Source: Agrococcus jejuensis
Lineage (GTDB): Bacteria > Actinomycetota > Actinomycetes > Actinomycetales > Microbacteriaceae
Reading direction: 5' to 3'
NCBI RefSeq assembly: GCF_007679035.1
Contig: NZ_VEFR01000002.1
Coordinates: 684,416-748,415 of the forward strand
Length of the DNA: 64,000 nt
In this document: in pieces, positions 8,006 through 16,611 of the stretch
How positions within the stretch are numbered: the first letter of the stretch is position 1
How the letters are laid out: each line of letters starts with the position of its first letter
The notes under the pieces: generated by a model
Databases searched by the model: none
The model's input: only the letters and a program-made list of their open reading frames with translations
What the model was told of the DNA's origin: nothing
Made by a program: the position numbers and the translations under genes

Positions 8006-8953
8006 TCAAGCGTCGGGGGGCGCCGCCTCGTGCAGCGCGCGGAGCCGCGTCGTGAGGCCTGCGGCGTCGAGGCCGTGCTTCGCGAGCAGCTCGGCGTACG
8101 GGCCGTAGCCGATGTGCACGTGCGGCACGGCGACGATGTCGACGCGGCCGGCAGCCTCGGCGGCGACGACCTCGGCGACGCGTGCGCCGAGCCCGCCCGT
8201 CGGGTAGTGCTCCTCGACCGTCACGACGTGGCCGGTGCGGCGCACGCTCTCGAGCACCGCTGCGGCGTCGAGCGGGGACACCGTGGGCATGCCGATGAGG
8301 TCGATCTCGATGCCCTCCTCGCGCAGCGCATCCACGGCCGCGACGACCTCGGCCGCGATGTAGCCCGTCGTCACGACCGTCATCGCCTCGCCCGACCGCA
8401 GCGGGTAGGCTCGCCCGATCTCGAACGAGCCGCGCGGCACGAGGTCGCCGAGGGGGCTCGCGCCGATGCGCATGTAGACCGGCCCCTCGTGCTCGAGCAT
8501 CGCGGCCGACGCATCGACGATCTGGCCGGCGTCGAGCGGTGCGAGCACGACGACGCCCGGGATGGTGCCGATGATCGCGTAGTCCTCGAGCGAGTGGTGC
8601 GTGGGGCCGAGGTCCGAGTAGGTGAAGCCGCCGTTGCGGCCCACGACCTTCACGTCCTGCCGCATGTAGCCGACGTCGTTGCGGAACGCCTCGAACGAGC
8701 GGCACGTCACGAACGCGGCGATGGCGCAGAAGACGGGCTTGAGGCCCGTCGTGGCGAGGCCGGCCGCGACGCCTGTCGCCCCGTGCTCGGCGATGCCCGT
8801 CTCGACGTAGCGCTCGGGATGCCGGGCGCGGAAGTCGCCGAAGCCCGAGCTCTTGCCGCTGTCGGCCGAGAGCACGACGATGCGCTCGTCCTGCTCGGCG
8901 AGCGCGGTGACGGCGGCGCCGAACGTGGTCCTGGGGTCGTGCAGCGTCGTCAT
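8006..8953 (-). CDS. Transketolase C-terminal subunit
   Basis: Second half of a split transketolase, 315 residues: pyrimidine-binding domain (about 8-170) and C-terminal transketolase domain (about 190-310). Visible motifs are VLSADSGKSSGFGDF, the catalytic Glu in VETGIAEHGATGVAAGLA and FRNDVGY. The ATG at 8953 overlaps the stop of the N-terminal subunit by four bases, implying translational coupling and a heteromeric enzyme. The pair transfers two-carbon ketol units with thiamine diphosphate and Mg2+. Split forms often serve dedicated sugar or sugar-acid routes rather than the main pentose-phosphate cycle. No sugar-specific partner is adjacent; trehalase is the nearest carbohydrate gene. Confidence 0.93.
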   Translation of the reverse strand: MTTLHDPRTTFGAAVTALAEQDERIVVLSADSGKSSGFGDFRARHPERYVETGIAEHGATGVAAGLATTGLKPVFCAIAAFVTCRSFEAFRNDVGYMRQDVKVVGRNGGFTYSDLGPTHHSLEDYAIIGTIPGVVVLAPLDAGQIVDASAAMLEHEGPVYMRIGASPLGDLVPRGSFEIGRAYPLRSGEAMTVVTTGYIAAEVVAAVDALREEGIEIDLIGMPTVSPLDAAAVLESVRRTGHVVTVEEHYPTGGLGARVAEVVAAEAAGRVDIVAVPHVHIGYGPYAELLAKHGLDAAGLTTRLRALHEAAPPDA

Positions 8954-9816
8954 GCGAGCACCTCCGAGAGGGATGCGACGTCGGCGTCGGCATCGGCGAC
9001 CGCCCGGCCGAGCTCCTCGGGCGTCGGCTTCCAGTAGTGGGCGGCGACCGTGCCCTGCACGGAGCGCACGCCGAGGCCCTTGATCGTGTGGGCCACGATG
9101 GCCCGGGGCCGGTCGGAGCGCGCCTGCAGTGCCGGCACGAGCTCGTCGAGGTCGTGCCCGTCGACCTCCTGCACCTCCCAGCCGAAGGCGACGAGCTTGT
9201 CGACGATCGGCTCCATGTCCATGACCTCGGCCGTCGTGCCCGAGATCTGCATGCCGTTGACGTCGACGATGGCCGTGAGGCCGTCGAGCCCGTGGTGCGC
9301 CGCGATGGCCGCCGCCTCCCAGTTCGAGCCCTCGGGCAGCTCGCCGTCGCCGAGCAGCGTCCACACCCGCGTCGGCAGCCCCTGCATCCGCGCGCCCATC
9401 GCGATGCCGGCCGCGATCGCGAGGCCGTGGCCCAGCGCACCCGTGTTGGCCTCGACGCCCGTGAGCTTGTGCATGTCGGGATGCCCGCCGAGCGGGGTGT
9501 CGAGCCTGCCGTAGGTGTCGAGGATGCTCGCGTCGAAGAAGCCGCGGTCGGCGAGCACGGCGTACTGGCACATCGCCTTGTGGCCGGCGGAGAGCAGGAA
9601 GCGGTCGCGTGCGGGGTCGTGCGGGTTCGCGGGGTCGATGCGCAGCACGCGACCGTAGAGCGCCGTGACGATGTCGATCGCCGACATCGCGCCGCCGAGA
9701 TGGCCGGCGGGCGTCGACTCGAACATGCGCAGCACGTTGCGGCGCGCCCGTGCCGCGGCGAGCTCGAGATCGGGATGCGCGCTGCGCACGGGCGTGCGGA
9801 CGTCGGCTTCGGTCAC
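8950..9816 (-). CDS. Transketolase N-terminal subunit
   Basis: First half of a split transketolase, 288 residues. It carries the thiamine diphosphate-binding module: GHLGGAMSAIDIVTALYG, LSAGHKAMCQYAVLA, GALGHGLAIAAGIAMG and the GDG(E)-x-NWEAA...N motif that binds Mg-diphosphate. The ATG at 9816 is followed on the same strand by the C-terminal subunit with a 4-bp ATGA overlap. A promoter with 17-bp spacing and a tandem 8-bp repeat in its spacer lies 40-70 bases upstream (separate entry). No regulator gene is adjacent, so the factor that binds the repeat is unknown. Confidence 0.94.
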   Translation of the reverse strand: MTEADVRTPVRSAHPDLELAAARARRNVLRMFESTPAGHLGGAMSAIDIVTALYGRVLRIDPANPHDPARDRFLLSAGHKAMCQYAVLADRGFFDASILDTYGRLDTPLGGHPDMHKLTGVEANTGALGHGLAIAAGIAMGARMQGLPTRVWTLLGDGELPEGSNWEAAAIAAHHGLDGLTAIVDVNGMQISGTTAEVMDMEPIVDKLVAFGWEVQEVDGHDLDELVPALQARSDRPRAIVAHTIKGLGVRSVQGTVAAHYWKPTPEELGRAVADADADVASLSEVLA

Positions 9817-9854
9817 TTCGGCACCTCGCTGTGCTGGACGTGGTTGTCTAGCCC

Positions 9855-9883
9855 AGTATATGCAAGTGCATGCAAGTAGTCCA
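9855..9883 (-). promoter_or_regulatory. Promoter with tandem ATGCAAGT repeat, split transketolase
   Basis: On the minus strand a -10 TATACT (9855-9860) and a -35-like TGGACT (9878-9883) are separated by exactly 17 bases. The spacer holds two direct copies of ATGCAAGT on the plus strand (9860-9867 and 9870-9877) with a 10-bp period, so both face the same side of the helix. A repressor bound there would block RNA polymerase. Confidence 0.6.
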
Positions 9884-9907
9884 CGGCGGCGTGGGCGACG
9901 GCGCGCA

Positions 9908-11413
9908 TCAGTCGCCGGGGCGCCACCCGTGCAGCAGCGCCGCCGTCACGCCGTTCGACCAGCCGAAGCCGTCCTGCAGCTCGTACTCCCCGCCGCCGCC
10001 GATGCCGTCGTCGCCGTCGATCTCGTACTTCTCGATCAGCTTGTGCTCGCGGTCGAACACCCCCTGCACCGTCGCGAGCCAGCGCTCGGCGATCTCGTCG
10101 CCCAGCGGCAGGTCGTGGCGACGGAACCCTTCGATCGCGAGCCACTGCAGCGGCGCCCAGCCGTTCGGCCGGTCCCACTGGTCGCCCGTCTCGTGCTCGC
10201 TCGTGCCGATGCCGCCGCTACGGAGCAGCCTGGCGCGCACGGCCTCCTCGGTGCGTCGCGCCTGCTCGTCGCTCGCGCAGCCGGCGAAGAGCGGCACGAC
10301 GCAGGCGCCGACGATCGACCGACGCGGCGCGCCGGTGCGCAGGTCGTGGTCGAGGTACGCACCCGCCTCGTCGTCCCACAGCCAGCGATCGATCGCCGCG
10401 CATCGATCCGCGGCCGCGGCTGCGAACCGCTCGGCGGACTCGTGGTCGCCATCCGCCTCGCTGAGCCGCGCCACGAGCCGCTCGAGCACGACGAGCAGCG
10501 CGTTGAGGTCGACGGGCACGATCTGCGTCGTGCGGATGGTCGAGAGGTCGTCCGGCACCTCGTTCCACCGCGACGAGAAGTCCCAGCCCGACGCCGCGCC
10601 CGCGCGCAGGTCGCGATACACCTCGTGCGCGGGGCGGTCGGATGCGGCGGCGGTCGCGACGTCCTCGCGGTACGACTCCTCGCGCGGCGAGTCCCGATCG
10701 TCCCAGTACCGCTGCAGCACCGCGCCGTCGGGCATCGCGACCGACGACCGATGCGCCTCCCCGGGTCGCAGCGCATGGGCGCCGTCGACCCAGTACGCGT
10801 GCTCACGTCGCAGCGCGTGCAGCAGATCCCTGCCGTCGATCGCCCCGCACGCCTCGGCGAGCTCGACCATGCACGCGAGCATCGGCGGCTGCGAGCGGCT
10901 CAGGTAGTACGTGCGATTGCCGTTGGGCATGAGGCCGTAGCGATCGATGAGCGACGCGATCGCCTGCACCGCGTCGCGCACCGACTCCGTCCGCCCGCTC
11001 GCGGCGAGCCCGAGCATCGAGAAGTAGGTGTCCCAGTAGTACAGCTCGCGGAATCGCCCGCCCGGCACCGGGTAGGGCGTCGGCACGTCGATGAGCGAGC
11101 CCATGAGCCTCGGCGACGCGCTGTGGGTCAGCGGATCCCACAGTCGATCGATGTGCGTCGCGAGGTCGTCGGACGCACGGGGGTGGAAGCCGCTGTGCCC
11201 GGGGCGGGGCTCGTCGAAGTGCTCGCCGACGAAGACCGCGAGGTCGAAGCCCTCCCGGTGCCGCTCGCGACGGTACGCGCGCAGGATCTGCTCGGGATCG
11301 TCGCGCGGCACGCAGTCGACGAAGGTCTTCGAGTCGTCGAAGACCTCGCCCTCCTGGACGGCGAGGAAGAGCTCCTGGTAGCGCTCGGCGGGCGTGAGGG
11401 TGTCGGCGGCCAT
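9908..11413 (-). CDS. treF: Alpha,alpha-trehalase, GH37
   Basis: Hydrolyses trehalose to two glucose molecules. The 501-residue protein carries both GH37 signatures: PGGRFRELYYWDTYF at 117-131 and QWDRPNGWAP in the last third. GGGGEYELQDGFGWSNG near the C-terminus matches the family's Gly-rich end. No signal peptide is seen, so it is the cytoplasmic (TreF-like) form. Residues WDFSSRW and RTTQIVPVDLN match substrate-site regions of the family. It is transcribed alone between the transketolase promoter region and the dehydrogenase operon. Trehalose is a common actinobacterial reserve and osmoprotectant, so reserve turnover is the likely role. Confidence 0.95.
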   Translation of the reverse strand: MAADTLTPAERYQELFLAVQEGEVFDDSKTFVDCVPRDDPEQILRAYRRERHREGFDLAVFVGEHFDEPRPGHSGFHPRASDDLATHIDRLWDPLTHSASPRLMGSLIDVPTPYPVPGGRFRELYYWDTYFSMLGLAASGRTESVRDAVQAIASLIDRYGLMPNGNRTYYLSRSQPPMLACMVELAEACGAIDGRDLLHALRREHAYWVDGAHALRPGEAHRSSVAMPDGAVLQRYWDDRDSPREESYREDVATAAASDRPAHEVYRDLRAGAASGWDFSSRWNEVPDDLSTIRTTQIVPVDLNALLVVLERLVARLSEADGDHESAERFAAAAADRCAAIDRWLWDDEAGAYLDHDLRTGAPRRSIVGACVVPLFAGCASDEQARRTEEAVRARLLRSGGIGTSEHETGDQWDRPNGWAPLQWLAIEGFRRHDLPLGDEIAERWLATVQGVFDREHKLIEKYEIDGDDGIGGGGEYELQDGFGWSNGVTAALLHGWRPGD

Positions 11414-11498
11414 CGGCTCCCCTGGGTCGGCGTCACCCCAGTCAAGCAGGACGCCGCACGTGCATCGGGCCGCTTGACGCGCCCCACGACGAGTCCCG

Positions 11499-12821
11499 TC
11501 AGTCGAGCAGCAGCGCCGGCTCCTCGAGGATCGACGCGACGTCGGCCACGAAGCGCGAGACGACGTCGCCGTCGATCGCGCGATGGTCGAACGAGCCGCC
11601 GACGGTCGTCACGAAGCGCGGGCGCACCTCGCCGTCGACGACCCACGGCTTCTGCTTGATCGTGCCGAGCGCGATGATGCCCGTCTCGCCCGGGTTGAGG
11701 ATGGGCGTGCCCGTGTCCATGCCGAACACGCCGATGTTCGTGATCGTGATGGTGCCGCGCGCGAGGTCGGAGGGCTGCGTGCGTCCGTCGCGGGCGGTGA
11801 GCGTGAGGTGCTCGAGCGCCTTCGCGAGCTCGAGCAGGCTCATGTCCTGCGCGTCCTTGACGTTCGGCACCAGCAGGCCGCGCGGCGTCGCCGCCGCGAT
11901 GCCGAGGTTCACGTAGTGGTGCACGACGAGCTCGTCGCCCGTGAACGTCGAGTTCACGTTCGGGTTGCGGCGCGCAGCCCACAGCACGGCGCGAGCCATG
12001 ATGAGCAGCGGCGAGACCTTGACGCCTGCGAAGTCCGTCGACTGCTTGAGCCGTGCGACGAACTCCATCGTGCGCGTCGCATCCACGTCGACGAACACGC
12101 TCACGTGCGGGGCCGAGTACGCCGAGTCGACCATCGCCTGCGCGATCGCCTTGCGCACGCCCTTCACGGGGATGCGCTCCTCGCGATCCCCCGACCACGC
12201 GGCCGGCGTCTCGAGGTTCTTGAAGACGCTCGGCTGCTCGGCGGCGCGCACGACGTCGTCGCGCGTGACCTCGCCCGCGAGGCCCGTGCCGACGACCGAC
12301 GCGAGGTCGACGCCCAGGTCGCGTGCGAGCTTGCGGATCGGCGGCTTCGCGATCGTGGGCACCGCGGATGCGGCGGGCACGGATGCCGGGCGCGCGGGCT
12401 CGGTGCGCACGGGCGGCTGCTCGACGGTGCGCGGCTTGCGACGCCGGGTCTGCGCGTCGCCGCGCACGCCGTAGCCGACGAGCACGGCGCCGGGCTCGTC
12501 GTGCGTGATCGAGGCCTGCACGTCGGCGACGGCCTCGCTCGTCTCGATCGCCGAGGGGTCGACGGGCTCGGGCGCCGCCTCCGCCCCGTCGGCGATGCGG
12601 ATGATGGGCGAGCCCACCTCGACGGTGTCGCCGGGCTCGGCGAGCAGCGCCTCGACGCGGCCGGCGAACGGGCTCGGCAGCTCGACGAGCGACTTCGCGG
12701 TCTCGATCTCGAGGATGACGTCGTTGACGGCGACCTCGTCGCCTACGGCGACCTTCCACGCGACGATCTCGGCCTCGGTGAGGCCCTCGCCGGGATCCGG
12801 CAGTCGGAACTCCTGCATCAT
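11499..12821 (-). CDS. bkdC: E2 acyltransferase of branched-chain 2-oxoacid dehydrogenase (dihydrolipoamide acyltransferase)
   Basis: Core acyltransferase of a 2-oxoacid dehydrogenase, 440 residues. Domain order: lipoyl domain 3-77 with lipoyl Lys43 in [11 protein letters not shown]; Pro/Ala linker; peripheral subunit-binding domain at about 160-195 ([17 protein letters not shown]); catalytic CAT domain to the end with active-site DHRAIDGD at 412-419. A single lipoyl domain is normal for branched-chain E2. Two ATG codons are adjacent (12821 and 12818). It is the last gene of the operon, seven bases after the E1-beta stop. Organisation E1a-E1b-E2 with an aminotransferase first supports branched-chain 2-oxoacid use over pyruvate, as Actinobacteria normally use a fused AceE for pyruvate. 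No E3 gene is present. Confidence 0.9.
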   Translation of the reverse strand: MMQEFRLPDPGEGLTEAEIVAWKVAVGDEVAVNDVILEIETAKSLVELPSPFAGRVEALLAEPGDTVEVGSPIIRIADGAEAAPEPVDPSAIETSEAVADVQASITHDEPGAVLVGYGVRGDAQTRRRKPRTVEQPPVRTEPARPASVPAASAVPTIAKPPIRKLARDLGVDLASVVGTGLAGEVTRDDVVRAAEQPSVFKNLETPAAWSGDREERIPVKGVRKAIAQAMVDSAYSAPHVSVFVDVDATRTMEFVARLKQSTDFAGVKVSPLLIMARAVLWAARRNPNVNSTFTGDELVVHHYVNLGIAAATPRGLLVPNVKDAQDMSLLELAKALEHLTLTARDGRTQPSDLARGTITITNIGVFGMDTGTPILNPGETGIIALGTIKQKPWVVDGEVRPRFVTTVGGSFDHRAIDGDVVSRFVADVASILEEPALLLD

Positions 12822-12828
12822 GCCTCCA

Positions 12829-13854
12829 TCAGTAGGCCAGCACGCGATCGACGGCGTCGAGCACGCGGTCGGCGTCCGGCAGGTACACGGCCTCGAGCGC
12901 GGCCGGCGGGAACGGGGCGTCGAAGCCCGAGACGCGCAGCACGGGCGCCTCGAGCGAGTAGAACGCGCGCTCGTGGATCGTCGCCGCCACCTCGGAGCCC
13001 ACCGACACGTGGCCGGGCGCCTCCTGCGCCACGACGACGCGGCCCGTGCGCTGCGCGGACTCGACGATGGGCCCGAAGTCGATGGGCGACAGCGAGCGCA
13101 GGTCGATGACCTCGCACGACGTGCCCTCGCCCTCGGCGATCTGCGCCGCCTGCAGCAGCACGTGCACCATGGCGCCGTGGCCCACGAGCGTCACGTCGGT
13201 GCCGGGGCGGGCCACGACCGAGCGGTGCAGCGGCCCGGGCGGCGCCGACAGGTCGACCTCGCCCTTCGCCCAGTACTTCGCCTTCGGCTCGAGGAAGATC
13301 ACGGGATCGTTGCCCTGGATCGCCTGCTGGATCATCCAGTACGCGTCGTTCGCCGTCGACGGCGACACCACGCGCAGGCCCGAGGTGTGCGCGAAGTACG
13401 CCTCGGGGCTCTCCTGGTGGTGCTCGACGGCGCCGATGTGCCCGCCGTACGGGATGCGGATGACGACGGGGAACGAGACGGTGCCCGCGTGCCGCGAGGT
13501 GAGCTTCGCGAGCTGCGAGGTGATCTGGTCGAACGCCGGGTAGACGAAGCCGTCGAACTGGATCTCGCAGATCGAGCGGTAGCCGCGCATCGCGAGGCCG
13601 ATGGCCGAGCCGACGATGCCCGACTCGGCGAGCGGGGTGTCGAGCACGCGCTTCGCGCCGAACTCGGCCTGCAGGCCGTCGGTGACGCGGAATACGCCGC
13701 CGAGGGGGCCGATGTCCTCGCCCAGCAGCAGGATGCGCTCGTCGGCGGCCATCGCGGCGCGCATGCCCGCGTTCAGGGCCTTCGCGATGGGCATCGTCAC
13801 GGTGCCGGAGGGCGCGGATGTCGGCGCGGTCTCGGTGGTGGCTGCGTCGGTCAT
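12829..13854 (-). CDS. bkdB: E1-beta subunit of branched-chain 2-oxoacid dehydrogenase
   Basis: Beta subunit of the thiamine-dependent decarboxylase that starts oxidative decarboxylation of branched-chain 2-oxoacids, 341 residues. Transketolase-like pyrimidine-binding motifs are visible: [46 protein letters not shown] and [21 protein letters not shown]-terminal transketolase domain holds the ligand loop [12 protein letters not shown]. The ATG at 13854 overlaps the E1-alpha stop by four bases. The Thr/Ala/Ser-rich first 18 residues are disordered and not part of the fold. Confidence 0.93.
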   Translation of the reverse strand: MTDAATTETAPTSAPSGTVTMPIAKALNAGMRAAMAADERILLLGEDIGPLGGVFRVTDGLQAEFGAKRVLDTPLAESGIVGSAIGLAMRGYRSICEIQFDGFVYPAFDQITSQLAKLTSRHAGTVSFPVVIRIPYGGHIGAVEHHQESPEAYFAHTSGLRVVSPSTANDAYWMIQQAIQGNDPVIFLEPKAKYWAKGEVDLSAPPGPLHRSVVARPGTDVTLVGHGAMVHVLLQAAQIAEGEGTSCEVIDLRSLSPIDFGPIVESAQRTGRVVVAQEAPGHVSVGSEVAATIHERAFYSLEAPVLRVSGFDAPFPPAALEAVYLPDADRVLDAVDRVLAY

Positions 13855-14978
13855 GCGTCGCCTCCGAACGATGCCTCGAACTCCGCGAGCGCGAGCTTCT
13901 GCTCGGCGAGCGGCGCGTGCGGGTCGGTGTAGACGTGGTCGAAGATCACGTCGCTGGGCGGGCTGCCGGCCGAGAGCGTGCGGCGACGCACGTCGGCCGC
14001 GGTGTCGGCCGCCTCCTCGTCGATCGACTGCAGCAGCGCATCCTCGACGCCCTGCGCGCGCAGATGCGCGGCGAGGCGGGCGATGGGATCGCGGCGCTGC
14101 CACGCCGCCTCCTCGTCGCTCGAGCGGTAGCGCGTCGGGTCGTCGCTCGTCGTGTGCGCGCCCATGCGGTACGTGTCGGCGGCGATGTAGCCGGGGCCCT
14201 CGCCGCCGCGCGCGGCGTCGAGCTCGGCGCGGCCGACGGCGAAGGCGATGAGCGGGTCGTTGCCGTCGATCCAGTGCGCGCGGTGGCCGAACCCGGCCGC
14301 GCGCAGGTGCAGCGGCGTGCGCGACTGCGTGCTCGACGGCACCGAGATCGCCCACTTGTTGTCCTGCATGTAGGTGACGAGCGGCGCGTCGTACGTCTTC
14401 GAGAACACGAGGCCCTCGGAGGCGTCGCCCTGGCTCGAGGCGCCGTCGCCGTAGCAGACCAGCACGGCCTCGTCGCTGGCGACGTCGCCGGAGCCGACCT
14501 TGCCGTCCATGGTCGCCCCCATGGCGTAGCCCGTCGCGTGCAGCGCCTGCGTCGCGATGACGAGCGAGTAGATGCGGCAGCCTCGGGTCTCGTCCGGGTT
14601 CCAGCCGCCGTGCCGTGCGCCGCGGAACACGTCGATGATCTGCATCCACTCGACGCCGCGCACGTGCGCGATGACATGCTCGCGATACGACGGGAAGACG
14701 GTGTCCTGGTCGCGCATCGCGAAGGCCATGCCGACCTGGCCGCCCTCCTGGCCGACCGACGGCACCCACAGGCCCAGTCGGCCCTGGCGCTGCAGGTTGC
14801 GCGCCTCCATGTCGACGGCGCGGGTCTCGACCATGGCGCGGTGCATCGCGATGCGGTCGTCGAGCGTCAGCTCGTCGGCCAGCGCGTGCCAGCGCTCGGT
14901 CGCGGCGCTCAGCACCAGCGCGCCCTCGGCGTCGAGGAGCCGCAGCGGCTCGTCGAGGTCGGTGACGGCCACCGTCAT
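13851..14978 (-). CDS. bkdA: E1-alpha subunit of branched-chain 2-oxoacid dehydrogenase
   Basis: Alpha subunit of the E1 component, 375 residues, binding thiamine diphosphate. The motif GDGASSQGDASEGLVFSK contains the GDG Mg/diphosphate signature, and a substrate-channel segment FPSYREHVIAHVRG is conserved. SSSTQSRTPLHLRA-like and YRMGAHTTSDDPTRYR (phosphorylation-loop region) match branched-chain E1-alpha rather than pyruvate E1-alpha. Start and stop both overlap neighbours by four bases (aminotransferase upstream, E1-beta downstream), so expression is tightly coupled. The likely product is branched-chain acyl-CoA for catabolism or for iso/anteiso fatty acid primers, which are abundant in this bacterial group; the second use is inference. 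Confidence 0.93.
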   Translation of the reverse strand: MTVAVTDLDEPLRLLDAEGALVLSAATERWHALADELTLDDRIAMHRAMVETRAVDMEARNLQRQGRLGLWVPSVGQEGGQVGMAFAMRDQDTVFPSYREHVIAHVRGVEWMQIIDVFRGARHGGWNPDETRGCRIYSLVIATQALHATGYAMGATMDGKVGSGDVASDEAVLVCYGDGASSQGDASEGLVFSKTYDAPLVTYMQDNKWAISVPSSTQSRTPLHLRAAGFGHRAHWIDGNDPLIAFAVGRAELDAARGGEGPGYIAADTYRMGAHTTSDDPTRYRSSDEEAAWQRRDPIARLAAHLRAQGVEDALLQSIDEEAADTAADVRRRTLSAGSPPSDVIFDHVYTDPHAPLAEQKLALAEFEASFGGDA

Positions 14979-16036
14979 GCGAGCTCCCGGATGCGGCGCA
15001 CGGCATCGACGATGCCGTCGTGCGCCTCGCGCTCGGCGACCGTGATGCGCACGCCGTCGGGGAACTGGCGCGCGACGATCGCCACGTCGTCGAGGATCTC
15101 GGCGATCGCCTCCGCCTGGTCGGGACGGGCTGCGACCCAGACGAAGTTGCCGTGCGCCTCGGGCACGGGCGTGCCGGCGTCGGCGAGGCGCTGCTGCAGG
15201 GCGTCGCGGTCGGCGGCGAGCTGCTCGACGCGGGCGAAGAGCTCGCCCTCCGCCGCGATGCTCGCGAGCGCAGCCTGCGTCGCGAGACCCGTGACCGACA
15301 GCGGGATCCCCGAGATCGTCGCGGCGCCGATGATCGTCGGATCGCCGATGGCGTAGCCGACGCGCAGGCCGGCGAGGCCGTACGCCTTCGAGAAGGTGCG
15401 GAGGATCACGACGTTGTCGTGCGCGGCCTGGGCGGCGAGGCCGTCGACCACCGGCACCTGCACGAACTCGATGTAGGCCTCGTCGAGCATCACGAGCACG
15501 TCGGAGGGCACCTTCGCGATGAACGCGTCCCACTGCTCCTGGGTGACGATCGGGCCCGTGGGGTTGTTGGGGCTGCACACGAACACGGCGCGCGTGCGCT
15601 CGGTGATCGCGGCGGCCATGGCGTCGAGGTCGTGCTCGGCGGTGGGCGTGAGCGGCACCATGATGGGCGTCGCACCCGCGACCTGCACGAGCAGCGGATA
15701 CGCCTCGAACGAGCGCCATGCGAAGACGACCTCGTCGCCCGGACCGGCGACGGCCGTGACGAGCTGCATGATGCCCGAGACGGAGCCGTCGGAGACCATG
15801 ATGCGCTCGGGCGCGACGCCGTGCTTCGCCGCGAGTGCGGCGACGAGCGAGGGCGCGCCGGCGGCCGGATACCGGTTCACCGTGGCGGCCTGCTCGACGA
15901 TGGCGTCGACCACCGAGGGCAGCGGCGGGAAGGGGTTCTCGTTGCTCGAGAGCTTGAATCCACCCTCGGGAGCGGGCCTGCCCTGCTTGTATGCGGGGAT
16001 GGCCTGGATCGCGTCACGCAGTCGTACTGGCACCAT
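14975..16036 (-). CDS. Histidinol-phosphate / aromatic aminotransferase family
   Basis: PLP-dependent class I/II aminotransferase, 353 residues. Recognised by FKLSSNENPFPPLPSV at the N-terminus, DEAYIEF, the PLP Lys in RTFSKAYGLAGLRVGYA and the phosphate-binding region SPNNPTGP. Sequence style is that of the actinobacterial Pat/HisC2 group, which includes aromatic aminotransferases and histidinol-phosphate aminotransferases; residues alone do not separate them. It opens the operon with the 2-oxoacid dehydrogenase genes (4-bp overlap with E1-alpha) and lacks other his genes, which favours conversion of amino acids to 2-oxoacids over histidine synthesis. Confidence 0.88.
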   Translation of the reverse strand: MVPVRLRDAIQAIPAYKQGRPAPEGGFKLSSNENPFPPLPSVVDAIVEQAATVNRYPAAGAPSLVAALAAKHGVAPERIMVSDGSVSGIMQLVTAVAGPGDEVVFAWRSFEAYPLLVQVAGATPIMVPLTPTAEHDLDAMAAAITERTRAVFVCSPNNPTGPIVTQEQWDAFIAKVPSDVLVMLDEAYIEFVQVPVVDGLAAQAAHDNVVILRTFSKAYGLAGLRVGYAIGDPTIIGAATISGIPLSVTGLATQAALASIAAEGELFARVEQLAADRDALQQRLADAGTPVPEAHGNFVWVAARPDQAEAIAEILDDVAIVARQFPDGVRITVAEREAHDGIVDAVRRIRELA

Positions 16037-16133
16037 CCCAGGCTAGGGCGAAGGGGCGTCCGTCGGGGCATGGATGCATCCATCCGGGCACATCCGCCGC
16101 CGGGATGCAGGGCGTGGATGCGATGATGTGCGC

Positions 16134-16541
16134 ATGCGCTTCCTGCTGCGAATCGCGGGCACTGCCCTGTCGATCTGGGTCGTCACGCTCATCGTGCCCG
16201 GCATCCACATCGTGCCCTGGGCCGAGGGCACCGGGCCCGAGGTCGGCACGCTGCTGCTCGTCGCCCTCGTCTTCGGCGTCATCAACGCCACGATCGGCAA
16301 CGTCATCCGCATCGTCGCGTTCCCCATCTACCTGCTGACGCTCGGCATCGCGGCGCTCTTCGTCAACGCGCTGCTGCTCATGTGCGTGCACTGGCTCTCG
16401 GAGGCAGCCGGCTTCGGCCTGCGGCTCGACGGCTTCTGGTGGGGCTTCCTCAGCGCGATCCTCATCTCGTTCGGCACGTGGCTCGTCACGGTGATCACGC
16501 GGCCGCTGTGGCGCAAGGAGCGTGCTCGCGACCGCGAGTGA
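16134..16541 (+). CDS. Phage holin family membrane protein (four-TM, PF04020-like)
   Basis: Small integral membrane protein of 135 residues with four hydrophobic segments at about 4-24, 38-58, 62-85 and 103-124. The pattern LLLVALVFGVINATIGNVIR in the second segment and LTLGIAALFVNALLLM in the third are characteristic of the 'mycobacterial four-TM phage holin' family. This family is chromosomally widespread; no other phage gene is near, so a lytic role should not be assumed. The start is ATG 16134, immediately followed by a basic MRFLLR. It is divergent from the aminotransferase operon with 97 bases between. Confidence 0.85.
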   Translation: MRFLLRIAGTALSIWVVTLIVPGIHIVPWAEGTGPEVGTLLLVALVFGVINATIGNVIRIVAFPIYLLTLGIAALFVNALLLMCVHWLSEAAGFGLRLDGFWWGFLSAILISFGTWLVTVITRPLWRKERARDRE

Positions 16542-16611
16542 GCGATCGCGGCCCGCGCCCGCTGAGGGCAAGGGCTGGAATGCGCGCCCGCTCGCGTCGT
16601 TGGATCGATGC

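Noticed and set aside
16134..16541. Phage holin as evidence for a prophage
   Set aside because: The four-TM family is common on actinobacterial chromosomes and no other phage genes or att sites are near.
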